A DNA stretch of 64,000 bases from Lutibacter litoralis (GTDB lineage Bacteria > Bacteroidota > Bacteroidia > Flavobacteriales > Flavobacteriaceae): NCBI RefSeq assembly GCF_014646675.1, contig NZ_BMNS01000005.1, forward strand, positions 25,293-89,292, read 5' to 3'. Within the stretch, counting starts at the first letter, position 1; each line of letters opens with the position of its first letter. Below, piece after piece: positions 52,306 to 61,812 of the stretch. Position numbers and translations under genes: made by a program. Below the pieces are notes generated by a model. The model was given only the letters and a program-made list of their open reading frames with translations, did no database searches and was not told where the DNA came from.

Positions 52306-54633
52306 GTGATAAATTACTTAAAAAACCTTAACGAATCTCAAAAAGCGGCGGTTGTTCATAAAGAAGGGCCAATGATTATTATTGCTGGTGCTGGCTCCGG
52401 TAAAACGCGTGTGTTAACCTATAGAATAGCTCATTTAATGAATCAAGGTGTTGATTCGTTTAATATTTTATCGTTGACTTTTACCAATAAAGCTGCACGA
52501 GAAATGAAAGATAGAATTGGTGATGTTGTGGGTACTTCTGAAGCTAAAAACCTTTGGATGGGAACATTTCATTCAGTTTTTGCAAGAATTTTACGTTCAG
52601 AAGGATCTCATTTAGGCTATCCCTCAAACTTTACAATTTATGATACCCAAGATGCTGTAAGATTGCTTTCTTCAATAATTAAAGAAAAACAATTAGACAA
52701 AGATAAATATAAGCCAAAACAGGTTTTAAGCAGAATTTCATCTTTTAAAAATAGTTTAATTACTGTAAAAGCATATTATAATGACCCAGAGTTAATAGAA
52801 GCTGATAAAATGGCGCAGCGTCCTAAAATGGGTGAAATTTATCATCAGTATGTAGAACGATGTTTTAAAGCTGGAGCAATGGATTTTGATGATTTATTGT
52901 TGAGAACTAATGAGTTATTAACACGTTTTCCAGAAGTTTTGGCTAAATATCAAGATAGGTTTAAGTACATCTTGGTTGATGAATATCAAGATACAAACCA
53001 TTCTCAATACTTAATTGTAAGAGCATTGGCAGATCGTTTTCAAAATATTTGTGTTGTTGGAGACGATTCTCAAAGTATTTATGCATTTAGAGGTGCAAAC
53101 ATTCAGAATATTTTAAATTTTCAACGCGATTATGATAAAGTACAAATTTTTAAATTAGAGCAAAATTACCGTTCTTCAAATAATATTGTTCAGGCTGCAA
53201 ATTCTGTAATTGAAAAGAACAAAACAAAATTAGATAAAGAAGTTTGGACGGAAAATAGTGAAGGTCCAAAAATTAAAGTGATGCGCACTTATACCGAAGG
53301 TGAAGAAGGTAGATTTATTGCAGATTCTATTTTTGATAATATGATGAATTTGCAATTAAAAAATTCTGATTTTGCAATTTTATATAGAACAAATGCGCAG
53401 TCCAGAGCACTTGAAGATGCACTTAGAAAAAAAGATATAAAACATAGAATTTATGGTGGGCTGTCTTTTTACCAACGTAAAGAAATAAAAGATACATTAG
53501 CTTACTTACGTTTATTAATTAACCCAAACGATGAAGAAGCACTTAAAAGAGTTATAAATTACCCAATGCGTGGTATTGGAGTAGCTACCGTTGATAAATT
53601 ATCCGTTGCTGCAAATCATTATAAAATATCAATTTTTGAATTACTTCGAGATTTAAACAATTATGATTTAAACTTAAACTCAGGAACAAAAAATAAGCTA
53701 GTTGGATTTATTACAATGATGCAGCATTTTCAAATTGAAGCACAATCTAAAAATGCTTTTGAAGTCGCCGAATTTGTTGTAAAACAAACACGTTTAATAC
53801 GCGATTTAGAAAAAGATGGTACTCCAGAAGGAGTTAGTAGAATTGAAAATGTACAGGAATTATTAAATGGTATTAAAGATTTTATTGAAGTTCAGAAAGA
53901 AAAAGATGAAGACGATTCTTTAGCCTTTTTTTTAGAAGATGTTGCGCTTGCAACTGATTTTGATAATGATAAAAAAGATGAAACACCAAGAGTTTCTTTA
54001 ATGACAATCCACTTGGCGAAAGGTTTGGAGTTTCCTTATGTTTACATTGTTGGGTTAGAAGAAAATTTGTTTCCTTCTGCAATGAGTATGAATACGCGAA
54101 GCGAACTTGAAGAAGAACGAAGATTGTTTTATGTAGCCCTTACAAGAGCTGAAAAACAGGCCTATTTAACCTATGCACAAACGCGCTACCGTTGGGGTAA
54201 GTTAGTGGATTGTGAACCTAGTAGGTTTTTAGAAGAAATAGATGAGAAGTTTTTAGAATATTTAACAGTAAAAGAGTCTAAACATACTCAAACTAAATTT
54301 ATTAATGAAGATATTTTTGGAAGTGTTCCTCAAAATAAAATAAGATTTAAAAAACCAATTCAGCGCAGTCCTGCTAAAAGTAAGACAGCTCAAAAAATAG
54401 AGTTTCAACCTCCAAAAAATTTAAAGAAAGTTACCAACCCTGCAAGTCCGAAAGCAAATTTATTTGACAATAATATTGTTGTTGGTAATATTGTAAATCA
54501 CACAAAGTTTGGTAAAGGTGAAGTCTTAAGTGTAGAAGGTAATGGTGCAAATCAAAAAGCTGAAATTAGATTTGCCTCAGTTGGTGTAAAAAAGTTACTA
54601 CTACAATTTGCTAGGCTTACAATTATTAGCTAG
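52306..54633 (+). CDS. UvrD/PcrA-type superfamily 1 DNA helicase
   Basis: This 3'-5' SF1A helicase acts in nucleotide excision and mismatch repair and in clearing replication blocks. The Q-motif region LNESQKAAV is at residues 8-16 and Walker A GAGSGKT at 28-34. Later motifs include LTFTNKAAREMKDR, ILVDEYQDTNHSQY, VVGDDSQSIYAFRGA, YRSSNNIVQAAN, MTIHLAKGLEFPYVYIVGLEE and FYVALTRAEK. The C-terminal KxG-type module (VGNIVNHTKFGKGEVLSVEG) is the PcrA/UvrD tail that contacts RNA polymerase. The start is GTG at 52306, supported by a promoter just upstream. At 775 residues it is full length. Confidence 0.93.
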   Translation: MINYLKNLNESQKAAVVHKEGPMIIIAGAGSGKTRVLTYRIAHLMNQGVDSFNILSLTFTNKAAREMKDRIGDVVGTSEAKNLWMGTFHSVFARILRSEGSHLGYPSNFTIYDTQDAVRLLSSIIKEKQLDKDKYKPKQVLSRISSFKNSLITVKAYYNDPELIEADKMAQRPKMGEIYHQYVERCFKAGAMDFDDLLLRTNELLTRFPEVLAKYQDRFKYILVDEYQDTNHSQYLIVRALADRFQNICVVGDDSQSIYAFRGANIQNILNFQRDYDKVQIFKLEQNYRSSNNIVQAANSVIEKNKTKLDKEVWTENSEGPKIKVMRTYTEGEEGRFIADSIFDNMMNLQLKNSDFAILYRTNAQSRALEDALRKKDIKHRIYGGLSFYQRKEIKDTLAYLRLLINPNDEEALKRVINYPMRGIGVATVDKLSVAANHYKISIFELLRDLNNYDLNLNSGTKNKLVGFITMMQHFQIEAQSKNAFEVAEFVVKQTRLIRDLEKDGTPEGVSRIENVQELLNGIKDFIEVQKEKDEDDSLAFFLEDVALATDFDNDKKDETPRVSLMTIHLAKGLEFPYVYIVGLEENLFPSAMSMNTRSELEEERRLFYVALTRAEKQAYLTYAQTRYRWGKLVDCEPSRFLEEIDEKFLEYLTVKESKHTQTKFINEDIFGSVPQNKIRFKKPIQRSPAKSKTAQKIEFQPPKNLKKVTNPASPKANLFDNNIVVGNIVNHTKFGKGEVLSVEGNGANQKAEIRFASVGVKKLLLQFARLTIIS

Positions 54634-54695
54634 AATAACATTGTAAAACAAATATTTATATTGTAATTTGCATAAAATAAAAAGAGAAAAGATAG

Positions 54696-55328
54696 ATGGA
54701 ATTTGATTTAGAATACAATGGGGAACGACCTCATTTAATAATACCAGAATATGGAAGGCATATTCAAAAGTTAGTAGATAATTGTGTTGCGCTGGAAGAT
54801 GTTGAAGAACGCAATAAAATGGCAAAAGCTATTGTAGATGTTATGGGAAATTTACAACCTCATTTGCGAGATGTGCCAGATTTTAAACATAAACTTTGGG
54901 ATCAGTTATTTATAATGTCAGATTTTAAATTGGAAGTAGATTCTCCTTATGATAAACCTTTAAAAGAAGAACTGCAAGCAAAACCAGAACCTTTGGCATA
55001 TCCAAAATCTGCCTCTAAATACAGGTTTTATGGAAATAATATCCAAACTATGATTGATGTTGCTTTAACCTGGGAAGAAAGTGATGAGCGAGATGCATTG
55101 TACTATGCAATTGCCAATCACATGAAAAAATGTTACTTAAACTGGAATAAAGATACCGTTGAGGATAAAGTAATATTTAAACACTTGAAAGAATTGTCCC
55201 ATAATAAAATTGATCTTACTGAAAGTACGGAAACGTTGTCTGAAGTAAAAGACCTAATGCGGAAAAGAAAAACGGCAACTAAAGGAAGGCAACAAGATTC
55301 AAGAAAAAAGACTCATAAATATAAATAA
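54696..55328 (+). CDS. DUF4290 family protein
   Basis: This 210-residue cytoplasmic protein of the DUF4290 family is conserved in Bacteroidota. It contains LEYNGERPHLIIPEYGRHIQ (residues 5-24), RNKMAKAIVDVMGNLQPHLRDV, KHKLWDQLFIMS and a late YAIANHMKKCYLNWNKDTV, ending in a basic tail. No signal peptide or catalytic motif is visible. It sits directly before murA (12 bp), as it does in many relatives, so the two are an operon. The function is unknown. Confidence 0.88.
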   Translation: MEFDLEYNGERPHLIIPEYGRHIQKLVDNCVALEDVEERNKMAKAIVDVMGNLQPHLRDVPDFKHKLWDQLFIMSDFKLEVDSPYDKPLKEELQAKPEPLAYPKSASKYRFYGNNIQTMIDVALTWEESDERDALYYAIANHMKKCYLNWNKDTVEDKVIFKHLKELSHNKIDLTESTETLSEVKDLMRKRKTATKGRQQDSRKKTHKYK

Positions 55329-55340
55329 ACCAGTAAAATA

Positions 55341-56648
55341 ATGGCAACATTTGTAATTGAAGGAGGTCATAAATTAAGTGGCGAGATAACTCCGCAAGGA
55401 GCTAAAAATGAAGCTTTACAAGTACTTTGTGCAGTTTTATTAACAGAAGAAAAAGTTACAATAAGTAATATTCCAGATATTAGAGATGTTAATAAGTTAA
55501 TTTATATTCTTGGAGAGCTAGGTGTCAAAATTGAACAAATAGCGAACGATACTTATACTTTTCAAGCGGATGCAATAAATCTTGAATATTTAGAATCTGA
55601 AAAATTCAAGCAAGATGGAAGTTCTTTAAGAGGTTCTATTATGATTGTTGGTCCGTTATTAGCTCGTTTTGGAAAGGGATACATTCCAAGACCAGGAGGT
55701 GATAAAATTGGGAGAAGAAGGTTAGATACGCATTTTGAAGGTTTTATAAAATTAGGTGCAACTTTTAGGTACAATAAAGACGAAAAATTCTACGGTGTTG
55801 AAGCAGATTATTTAACAGGTACAAATATGTTGTTAGATGAAGCTTCTGTAACCGGAACAGCAAATATTGTAATGGCTGCGGTAATGGCAAGAGGAATTAC
55901 TACAATTTATAACGCAGCTTGCGAACCATATTTACAGCAATTATGTAAAATGCTGAACAGTATGGGAGCAAAAATTAGAGGTGTTGGTTCTAATCTATTA
56001 ATTATTGAAGGTGTTCAAGTTTTAAAAGGTTGTTACCACAGAATTTTACCAGATATGATTGAGATTGGTAGTTGGATAGGAATGGCGGCAATGACAAAAT
56101 CTTCAATTACAATTAAAAATGTAAGTTGGGACGATTTAGGTTTGATTCCTCGTGTTTTTCAAAAAATTGGAATAAATTTAGAAAGAAGAGGAGATGATAT
56201 TTTTATCCCTGAACAAGATAGCTATGAAATTCAAAATTTTATTGATGGTTCAATTTTAACAGTATCAGATGCACCTTGGCCAGGTTTTACACCTGATCTG
56301 TTAAGTATTATTTTGGTGGTTGCTACCCAAGCAAAAGGAAGTGTTTTAATTCATCAAAAAATGTTTGAAAGTCGCTTGTTCTTTGTAGATAAGTTAATTG
56401 ATATGGGTGCTAAAGTTATTTTATGTGACCCGCATAGAGCAACCGTAATTGGTATGGATCACGAATTTAGTTTAAAAGGAACGGTTATGACTTCGCCAGA
56501 TATTAGGGCAGGTATTTCTTTATTAATAGCTGCGCTTTCAGCAAAAGGAACAAGTACCATTCACAATATTGAGCAAATAGATAGAGGGTATCAAAATATA
56601 GATACTCGACTGCGAGCCATAGGAGCAAAAATTACTAGAGTAGAATAG
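55341..56648 (+). CDS. murA: UDP-N-acetylglucosamine 1-carboxyvinyltransferase
   Basis: MurA transfers enolpyruvate from PEP to UDP-GlcNAc, the first committed step of peptidoglycan synthesis. Lys22 and Asn23 (AKNEAL) are conserved, as are the late DIRAGISLLIAAL and RGYQNIDTRLRAIGAKI blocks. The catalytic loop, PGGCxIG in Escherichia coli, reads PGGDKIGRRRLDTHF here: Asp121 replaces the Cys that fosfomycin alkylates. The 435-residue length is normal. It follows the DUF4290 gene by 12 bp. Confidence 0.96.
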   Translation: MATFVIEGGHKLSGEITPQGAKNEALQVLCAVLLTEEKVTISNIPDIRDVNKLIYILGELGVKIEQIANDTYTFQADAINLEYLESEKFKQDGSSLRGSIMIVGPLLARFGKGYIPRPGGDKIGRRRLDTHFEGFIKLGATFRYNKDEKFYGVEADYLTGTNMLLDEASVTGTANIVMAAVMARGITTIYNAACEPYLQQLCKMLNSMGAKIRGVGSNLLIIEGVQVLKGCYHRILPDMIEIGSWIGMAAMTKSSITIKNVSWDDLGLIPRVFQKIGINLERRGDDIFIPEQDSYEIQNFIDGSILTVSDAPWPGFTPDLLSIILVVATQAKGSVLIHQKMFESRLFFVDKLIDMGAKVILCDPHRATVIGMDHEFSLKGTVMTSPDIRAGISLLIAALSAKGTSTIHNIEQIDRGYQNIDTRLRAIGAKITRVE

Positions 56649-56749
56649 TAGTGTTCTATGATTGGTTCTAAATTAAAATTAAAAAATTATTGTCGTTTTT
56701 ATAAAGGCAATAATTTTTTTTTGAAGATGTGTTTTTTAATGAATACAAA

Positions 56750-56796
56750 TGTCATATTGGCATAAATAAATAAAATGGCAATACTTTTGCTATTCT
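56750..56796 (+). promoter_or_regulatory. grpE-dnaJ control region with sigma-54-like -24/-12 element
   Basis: TGGCAATACTTTTGCT (56777-56792) fits the sigma-54 pattern TGGCA-N6-TTGCW with exact GG-to-GC spacing. The same bases contain TACTTTTG (56782-56789), which fits the sigma-A -7 box, so the two readings compete. Just upstream lies TGTCATATTGGCA (56750-56762), an imperfect inverted repeat similar to the reverse complement of TGACAAAATGACC in the lon leader. The grpE ATG is at 56826. Confidence 0.45.
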
Positions 56797-56825
56797 AATT
56801 GTTGATAAATTTTTTAAATAAAATT

Positions 56826-57353
56826 ATGAGTACAAAGAAAGATTCTAAAAAAGAAAAAGAAGTTTTAGATAAAGAAGCAGCACAGCAAGAAACTAAAGAA
56901 ATTAGTATCGAAGAGCAATTAAAACTTGAAGTAAATCAAGAAAGAGATAAGTTTTTAAGATTGTTTGCTGAATTTGAAAATTATAAAAAAAGAACTTCTA
57001 AAGAACGTATTGAGTTGTTTAAAACTGCCAATGAAGATTTAATGACAGTTTTACTACCTATTTTAGACGATTTTGACAGAGGTTTGAATGAGATAAAGAA
57101 AGCCAAAGATAAAGAACTTTTAAAAGGTATGGAGCTTATTAAAAATAAGTTAAATAATACGCTTAATCAGAAAGGTTTGAGTCTAATTAAAGTGGAACAA
57201 GGTGAAGTTTTTGATGTTGAATTACACGAAGCTATTACGCAAATTCCAGCCCCATCAGAAGATTTAAAAGGAAAAATAATTGATGTTGTAGAGCAAGGTT
57301 ATAAGTTAGGGGATAAAATTATACGATACCCTAAAGTTGTTATTGGACAATAA
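56826..57353 (+). CDS. grpE: Nucleotide exchange factor GrpE
   Basis: GrpE releases ADP from DnaK. I start at the ATG at 56826 (MSTKKDSKKEKEV), because an ATG nine codons upstream adds a hydrophobic segment (LINFLNK) foreign to GrpE and lies closer to the promoter. The 175-residue protein has a charged N-terminus, a long coiled coil (SIEEQLKLEVNQERDKFLRL), the FAEFENYKKRTSKER core and the C-terminal beta domain ending YKLGDKIIRYPKVVIGQ. It forms an operon with dnaJ, 37 bp downstream; dnaK is not here. Confidence 0.94.
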   Translation: MSTKKDSKKEKEVLDKEAAQQETKEISIEEQLKLEVNQERDKFLRLFAEFENYKKRTSKERIELFKTANEDLMTVLLPILDDFDRGLNEIKKAKDKELLKGMELIKNKLNNTLNQKGLSLIKVEQGEVFDVELHEAITQIPAPSEDLKGKIIDVVEQGYKLGDKIIRYPKVVIGQ

Positions 57354-57390
57354 CAAGAATTATAAATTATGAATTACGAAGTTTAAATTA

Positions 57391-58527
57391 ATGGCAAAAC
57401 AAGATTTTTACGAGATATTAGGTGTTTCAAAAAATGCAACTCCAGCAGAAATAAAAAAGGGATATAGAAAGATGGCAATCAAATACCATCCAGATAAAAA
57501 TCCTGGGGATAAAGAAGCTGAAGAAAACTTTAAAAAAGCTGCTGAAGCTTATGAAATTCTAAGTGACGAAAATAAAAAAGCACGTTACGATCAATATGGA
57601 CACGCAGCCTTTGAAAATGGCGGTGGTACCGGTGGTTTTGGCGGTGGTGGAATGAATATGGATGATATATTCAGTCAGTTTGGAGATATTTTTGGTGGCG
57701 GAGGCTTTGGTGGATTCGGTGGCGGAGGTTTTGGCGGAGGATCTAGAGGAAGAGCTCGTGTAAAAGGAAGTAACTTAAGAATTAGAGTAAAGCTTACTTT
57801 AGAAGAAATTGCCAGTGGTGTAGAAAAGAAAGTAAAAGTAAGAAGAAAAGTAAAAGCATCAGGGTCGACTTTTAAAAGTTGTTCAACGTGTAATGGTAGT
57901 GGTCAAGTAATGAGAGTTACAAACACTATTTTAGGAAGAATGCAGTCAGCTTCTACTTGCCCTACCTGCCATGGAGCAGGAGAAACTCTAGATAAAAGAC
58001 CTAAAAATGCAGATGCACAAGGTTTAGAGCCAAAAGAAGAAACTGTTTCAATTAAAATTCCTGCAGGAGTTACAGAAGGGGTTCAGTTAAAAGTAAATGG
58101 AAAAGGTAATAGTGCACCAGGAAATAATGCAGTAGATGGTGATTTAATTGTTGTAATTGAAGAAGCGAAGCACGATACATTAAAGAGAGAAGGAACTAAT
58201 TTACACTATGATTTGTATATTAATTTTTCCGAAGCAATTTTAGGTATAGATAAAAATATTGATACAGTTACTGGTAAAGTGAAAATTAAAATTGAACCAG
58301 GAACACAATCTGGTAAAATATTAAGATTAAGAGGAAAAGGTTTGCCAAGTATAGATCACTATGGAAATGGTGATTTATTAGTACATGTTAATGTTTGGAC
58401 TCCTCAACAAATTTCAAAAGAACAAAAAGAGTTTTTTGAAAGAATGAAAACTGATGAAAATTTTACGCCAAATCCTTCTAAATTAGATAAATCATTTTTT
58501 GAAAAAGTAAAAGATATGTTTTCATAA
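57391..58527 (+). CDS. dnaJ: Chaperone DnaJ with reduced zinc finger
   Basis: DnaJ delivers clients to DnaK and stimulates its ATPase. The J domain carries HPD at residues 33-35; the Gly/Phe-rich region covers about 77-120; two beta-barrel client-binding domains follow. The zinc region has only two CxxCxGxG repeats (CSTCNGSG 164-171, CPTCHGAG 190-197) instead of four, so zinc centre 1, made by repeats 1 and 4, is missing while centre 2 is kept. This is a lineage-specific form in Flavobacteria as far as I recall. The 378-residue protein is otherwise complete. Confidence 0.95.
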   Translation: MAKQDFYEILGVSKNATPAEIKKGYRKMAIKYHPDKNPGDKEAEENFKKAAEAYEILSDENKKARYDQYGHAAFENGGGTGGFGGGGMNMDDIFSQFGDIFGGGGFGGFGGGGFGGGSRGRARVKGSNLRIRVKLTLEEIASGVEKKVKVRRKVKASGSTFKSCSTCNGSGQVMRVTNTILGRMQSASTCPTCHGAGETLDKRPKNADAQGLEPKEETVSIKIPAGVTEGVQLKVNGKGNSAPGNNAVDGDLIVVIEEAKHDTLKREGTNLHYDLYINFSEAILGIDKNIDTVTGKVKIKIEPGTQSGKILRLRGKGLPSIDHYGNGDLLVHVNVWTPQQISKEQKEFFERMKTDENFTPNPSKLDKSFFEKVKDMFS

Positions 58528-58580
58528 AATAATTGAAGTATTATTTGTATAAGTTATACAAAATAAATTATATTTGAAAA

Positions 58581-58610
58581 GTTATTAGTGAAATACCTAA
58601 TAACACTTTT
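58581..58610 (+). terminator. Terminator after dnaJ
   Basis: GTTATTAG (58581-58588) pairs with CTAATAAC (58597-58604) around an 8-nt loop, followed by a T-rich stretch, about 55 bp after the dnaJ stop. Confidence 0.75.
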
Positions 58611-58629
58611 TCTTTTTCATAGCAATTTT

Positions 58630-58657
58630 CCCACTCAAATTTTGAGTGGGTTTTTTT
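58630..58657 (+). terminator. Second terminator before rnpB
   Basis: CCCACTCA (58630-58637) pairs with TGAGTGGG (58643-58650) around a 5-nt loop, followed by TTTTTTT. It separates the grpE-dnaJ operon from the RNase P RNA gene. Confidence 0.88.
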
Positions 58658-58679
58658 ATACTAATTATATTTTATAGTG

Positions 58680-58687
58680 TACTTTTG
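58680..58687 (+). promoter_or_regulatory. Promoter -7 box for rnpB
   Basis: TACTTTTG matches TANNTTTG exactly and ends 7 bp before the inferred 5' end of the RNase P RNA, the expected distance. Confidence 0.65.
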
Positions 58688-58693
58688 CAACCT

Positions 58694-58992
58694 AAAAGTA
58701 GGTCGTCTTATCGCTTCATTGTTTTGAAGAGGAAAGTCCGGACACCATAGAGTAGCATAGCGGATAACATCCGTCCAGCGTAAGTTGAGGACAAGTGCAA
58801 CAGAAAGCAAGTACAGTTCGGCTGTAGTGAAACCAGGTAAACTCTATGCGGTGAAATGCCACGTATATTAAAATTTTAGAGTTACTCGCTCTATTTTAAG
58901 GGGTAGGCAGCTCGAGCTATAAAGTAATTTATAGTCTAGATAAATGATAAGAGCTTTTTTTAAGAACAGAATCCGGCTTATAGACCTACTTT
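58694..58992 (+). ncRNA. rnpB: RNase P RNA, bacterial class A
   Basis: This is the catalytic RNA of RNase P, which matures tRNA 5' ends. The conserved 5' core GAGGAAAGTCCGGACACC begins at 58729 and the 3' core ACAGAATCCGGCTTA lies at about 58966-58980. The terminal helix P1 pairs AGTAGGTC (58697-58704) with GACCTACT (58983-58990), followed by a T-run that ends transcription. Internal ACAGAAA- and GGTAAACTC-type blocks (about 58798-58852) are also as expected. The length of about 297 nt is normal. The exact ends are inferred from P1 and the promoter box. Confidence 0.95.
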
Positions 58993-59168
58993 TTTTATCA
59001 TATTCTTAATATTTACAACGTTTTCGCTCTTGATTTTTATAGAATAAAAAAAAATAGCCTGATAAACTATTTATATTGAAAAAGACACCTTCAATTACGA
59101 ATTTTTTTATTCAAAACATCATTTTTTGTACCTTCGCTAAATTAAAAATAACTAAATAAAATATAAAT

Positions 59169-61433
59169 ATGGCTTTTGATATTGAAATGATTAAAGGTGT
59201 CTATTCTAGAATGACAGAACGTGTTGATGCTGCAAGAGAAATAGTTGGAAAACCTTTAACCTTAGCTGAAAAAATATTGTACAATCACTTGTGGGATGGG
59301 AACGCAACCAAAGCGTTTACAAGAGGAAAAGATTATGTAGATTTTGCACCTGACCGTATAGCTTGTCAAGATGCAACAGCACAAATGGCATTATTACAAT
59401 TTATGCAAGCTGGTAAAAGTAAAGTTGCAGTGCCAACAACAGTGCATTGTGATCACTTAATTCAAGCAAAACAAGGTGCTAATTTAGATTTAAAACGAGC
59501 AAATGATGTAAGCAAAGAGGTGTTCGATTTTTTAGCATCTGTTTCTAACAAATATGGTATTGGGTTTTGGAAACCAGGAGCCGGAATTATTCATCAAGTT
59601 GTATTAGAAAACTATGCATTTCCAGGTGGAATGATGATTGGAACAGATTCTCATACAGTAAATGCTGGTGGATTAGGAATGGTTGCAGTTGGAGTTGGTG
59701 GTGCAGACGCTGTAGATGTTATGGCTGGTATGGCTTGGGAACTTAAATTTCCAAAGCTAATTGGTGTTAAATTAACTGGAAAATTAAACGGCTGGACTTC
59801 AGCAAAAGATGTAATTCTAAAAGTAGCAGGAATTCTTACTGTAAAAGGTGGAACAGGTGCAATTGTAGAATATTTTGGTGAAGGTGCAAAAAATTTATCG
59901 TGTACTGGAAAAGGAACTATTTGTAATATGGGTGCTGAAATAGGTGCAACAACATCTACTTTTGGTTATGATGCATCTATGGAGCGCTATTTACGAGCTA
60001 CGGATAGAAATGATGTTGCAAATGAAGCAAATAAAATAAAAGAATATTTAACTGGAGATGCTGAAGTATATGCTGATCCAGAAAAATATTTTGACCAAGT
60101 AATAGAAATAAATTTAGATACGTTACGACCACATTTGAATGGTCCATTTACACCAGACTTAGCAACACCAGTTGGAGAATTAGGAGCTAAAGCTAAGGAA
60201 AACGAATGGCCTTTAAAAGTGGATTGGGGGCTAATTGGATCTTGTACAAACTCTTCTTATGAAGATTTATCTCGTGCAGCTTCTATTGCCAAACAAGCAG
60301 TAGATAAAAAGTTAGTAACAAAAGCAGATTTTGGAATTAATCCAGGGTCAGAGCAAGTGCGTTATACAGCAGAAAGAGATGGGATTCTTAAAATATTTGA
60401 AGATTTAGACGCTACTATTTTTACAAACGCCTGTGGTCCTTGTATTGGGCAATGGGATAGAAGTGATTTAAAAGGGGAAGAAAAAAACACGATAGTTCAT
60501 TCATTTAATAGAAACTTTTCAAAACGTGCTGATGGAAATCCAAATACGCACGCATTTGTGGGATCGCCAGAAATGGTTGCAGCAATTGCAATATCGGGTC
60601 GTTTAGATTTTGACCCAATGAATGATACACTTATTAATGAAGATGGCGAAGCTGTTAAATTAGACGAGCCAAAAGGAATAGAACTTCCACCTTTAGGTTT
60701 TGATGTAAAAGATTCAGGTTATGTAGAGCCAGTTGAAGATGGTAGTAATGTTGATGTTTCTGTAAGTCCAACTTCAGAACGTTTACAATTATTAACACCT
60801 TTTCAACCAATTGGAAAAGAAATTAATGGGGCTAAATTATTAATAAAAGCCTTTGGAAAATGTACAACAGACCATATTTCTATGGCAGGACCATGGTTAC
60901 GTTTCCGAGGTCATTTAGATAATATTTCTAATAACTGTTTGATAGGTGCCGTAAATGCTTTTGGTAAAAAAACAAACTTTGTTAAAAATCAGTTAACAGG
61001 TGAGTTTGGAGGTGTGCCAGATGTTGCTAGAGCTTATAAAGCTGCAGGTGTAAAATCTGTAGTTGTTGGAGATCATAATTACGGAGAAGGATCGTCTCGA
61101 GAACATGCAGCTATGGAGCCTAGACATTTAGGTGTTGTAGCGGTAATAGTAAAGTCATTTGCTCGTATTCATGAAACAAATTTAAAAAAACAAGGTATGT
61201 TAGGACTTACCTTTAATAATGAAGCAGATTACGATTTAATTCAAGTAGATGATACTTTTAACTTTGTTGATATTAATGAATTTGCTCCAGAAAAGCAATT
61301 AACTTTAGAATTAGTGCATAACGATGGAACTAAAGATGTAATAAAATTAAACCACACTTATAATCAAAGTCAAATTGATTGGTATAATGAAGGTTCTGCA
61401 TTAAACTTGATAAAAAAAGAGAATGCTAGCTAA
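59169..61433 (+). CDS. Aconitate hydratase
   Basis: Aconitase isomerises citrate to isocitrate in the TCA cycle using a [4Fe-4S] cluster. The 754-residue enzyme is of the mitochondrial-like type found in Bacteroidota. Cluster ligands are the Cys in [12 protein letters not shown] and the two in [11 protein letters not shown]. Substrate-binding blocks are [27 protein letters not shown] and, in the C-terminal swivel domain, [15 protein letters not shown]. It is monocistronic, preceded by a weaker promoter-like box (TACCTTCG, 59129-59136) and followed by a clear terminator. The symbol is left open because acn naming varies. Confidence 0.96.
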   Translation: MAFDIEMIKGVYSRMTERVDAAREIVGKPLTLAEKILYNHLWDGNATKAFTRGKDYVDFAPDRIACQDATAQMALLQFMQAGKSKVAVPTTVHCDHLIQAKQGANLDLKRANDVSKEVFDFLASVSNKYGIGFWKPGAGIIHQVVLENYAFPGGMMIGTDSHTVNAGGLGMVAVGVGGADAVDVMAGMAWELKFPKLIGVKLTGKLNGWTSAKDVILKVAGILTVKGGTGAIVEYFGEGAKNLSCTGKGTICNMGAEIGATTSTFGYDASMERYLRATDRNDVANEANKIKEYLTGDAEVYADPEKYFDQVIEINLDTLRPHLNGPFTPDLATPVGELGAKAKENEWPLKVDWGLIGSCTNSSYEDLSRAASIAKQAVDKKLVTKADFGINPGSEQVRYTAERDGILKIFEDLDATIFTNACGPCIGQWDRSDLKGEEKNTIVHSFNRNFSKRADGNPNTHAFVGSPEMVAAIAISGRLDFDPMNDTLINEDGEAVKLDEPKGIELPPLGFDVKDSGYVEPVEDGSNVDVSVSPTSERLQLLTPFQPIGKEINGAKLLIKAFGKCTTDHISMAGPWLRFRGHLDNISNNCLIGAVNAFGKKTNFVKNQLTGEFGGVPDVARAYKAAGVKSVVVGDHNYGEGSSREHAAMEPRHLGVVAVIVKSFARIHETNLKKQGMLGLTFNNEADYDLIQVDDTFNFVDINEFAPEKQLTLELVHNDGTKDVIKLNHTYNQSQIDWYNEGSALNLIKKENAS

Positions 61434-61460
61434 GAATTGATTTTTAGTTAAAATTGAATT

Positions 61461-61492
61461 TAAAAAAAGACGTATTTATACGTCTTTTTTTA
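61461..61492 (+). terminator. Terminator after aconitase
   Basis: GACGTA (61469-61474) pairs with TACGTC (61479-61484) around a 4-nt loop; flanking A- and T-runs lengthen the stem. It lies about 30 bp after the stop. Confidence 0.9.
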
Positions 61493-61689
61493 TGTTTAAA
61501 ATTCAATAAAATGGGCGCAAGTTAGATAATAACACATATAAATCATTGAAAAACAATACAAAACAAAATATATTCCAACCTTTTCGTAAATATAACAGTT
61601 GTTTTCTAATTTTTTTGTAACTTTTTATCTTAATTTTAAACAATATATGAAGTACAAAATTGAGTAAAACACTAAACATTTAGAGACGA
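61493..61689. other. Non-coding stretch before the glgA leader
   Basis: This is the first half of a 375-bp gap between aconitase and glycogen synthase. It is AT-rich with no recognisable RNA gene or hairpin. The glg promoter must lie in this gap, but no clean TANNTTTG box with a -33 partner is seen. Confidence 0.4.
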
Positions 61690-61812
61690 ATGGAACAGTT
61701 AATACTCATAATTCCTTTCCAAGATTCGCATCAACTTTTATTTCAAAATAGTACTTTAAATTTTTATAAAAAACAATTAATTAAATTATTTTCTTTGATA
61801 CCATATTTATGA
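61690..61812 (+). CDS. Possible leader ORF, 40 residues, overlapping glgA
   Basis: An ATG at 61690 opens a 40-codon frame (MEQLILIIPFQDSHQLLFQN...) whose TGA overlaps the glgA ATG as ATGA (61809-61812), the arrangement seen in translational coupling. The encoded peptide is hydrophobic with a basic patch and resembles nothing I know. It may be a regulatory leader peptide or chance. No supporting promoter is evident. Confidence 0.3.
   Translation: MEQLILIIPFQDSHQLLFQNSTLNFYKKQLIKLFSLIPYL

Noticed and set aside
56799-56825. Longer GrpE start
   Set aside because: The added residues are hydrophobic and unlike GrpE N-termini; the ATG at 56826 gives the usual charged N-terminus.
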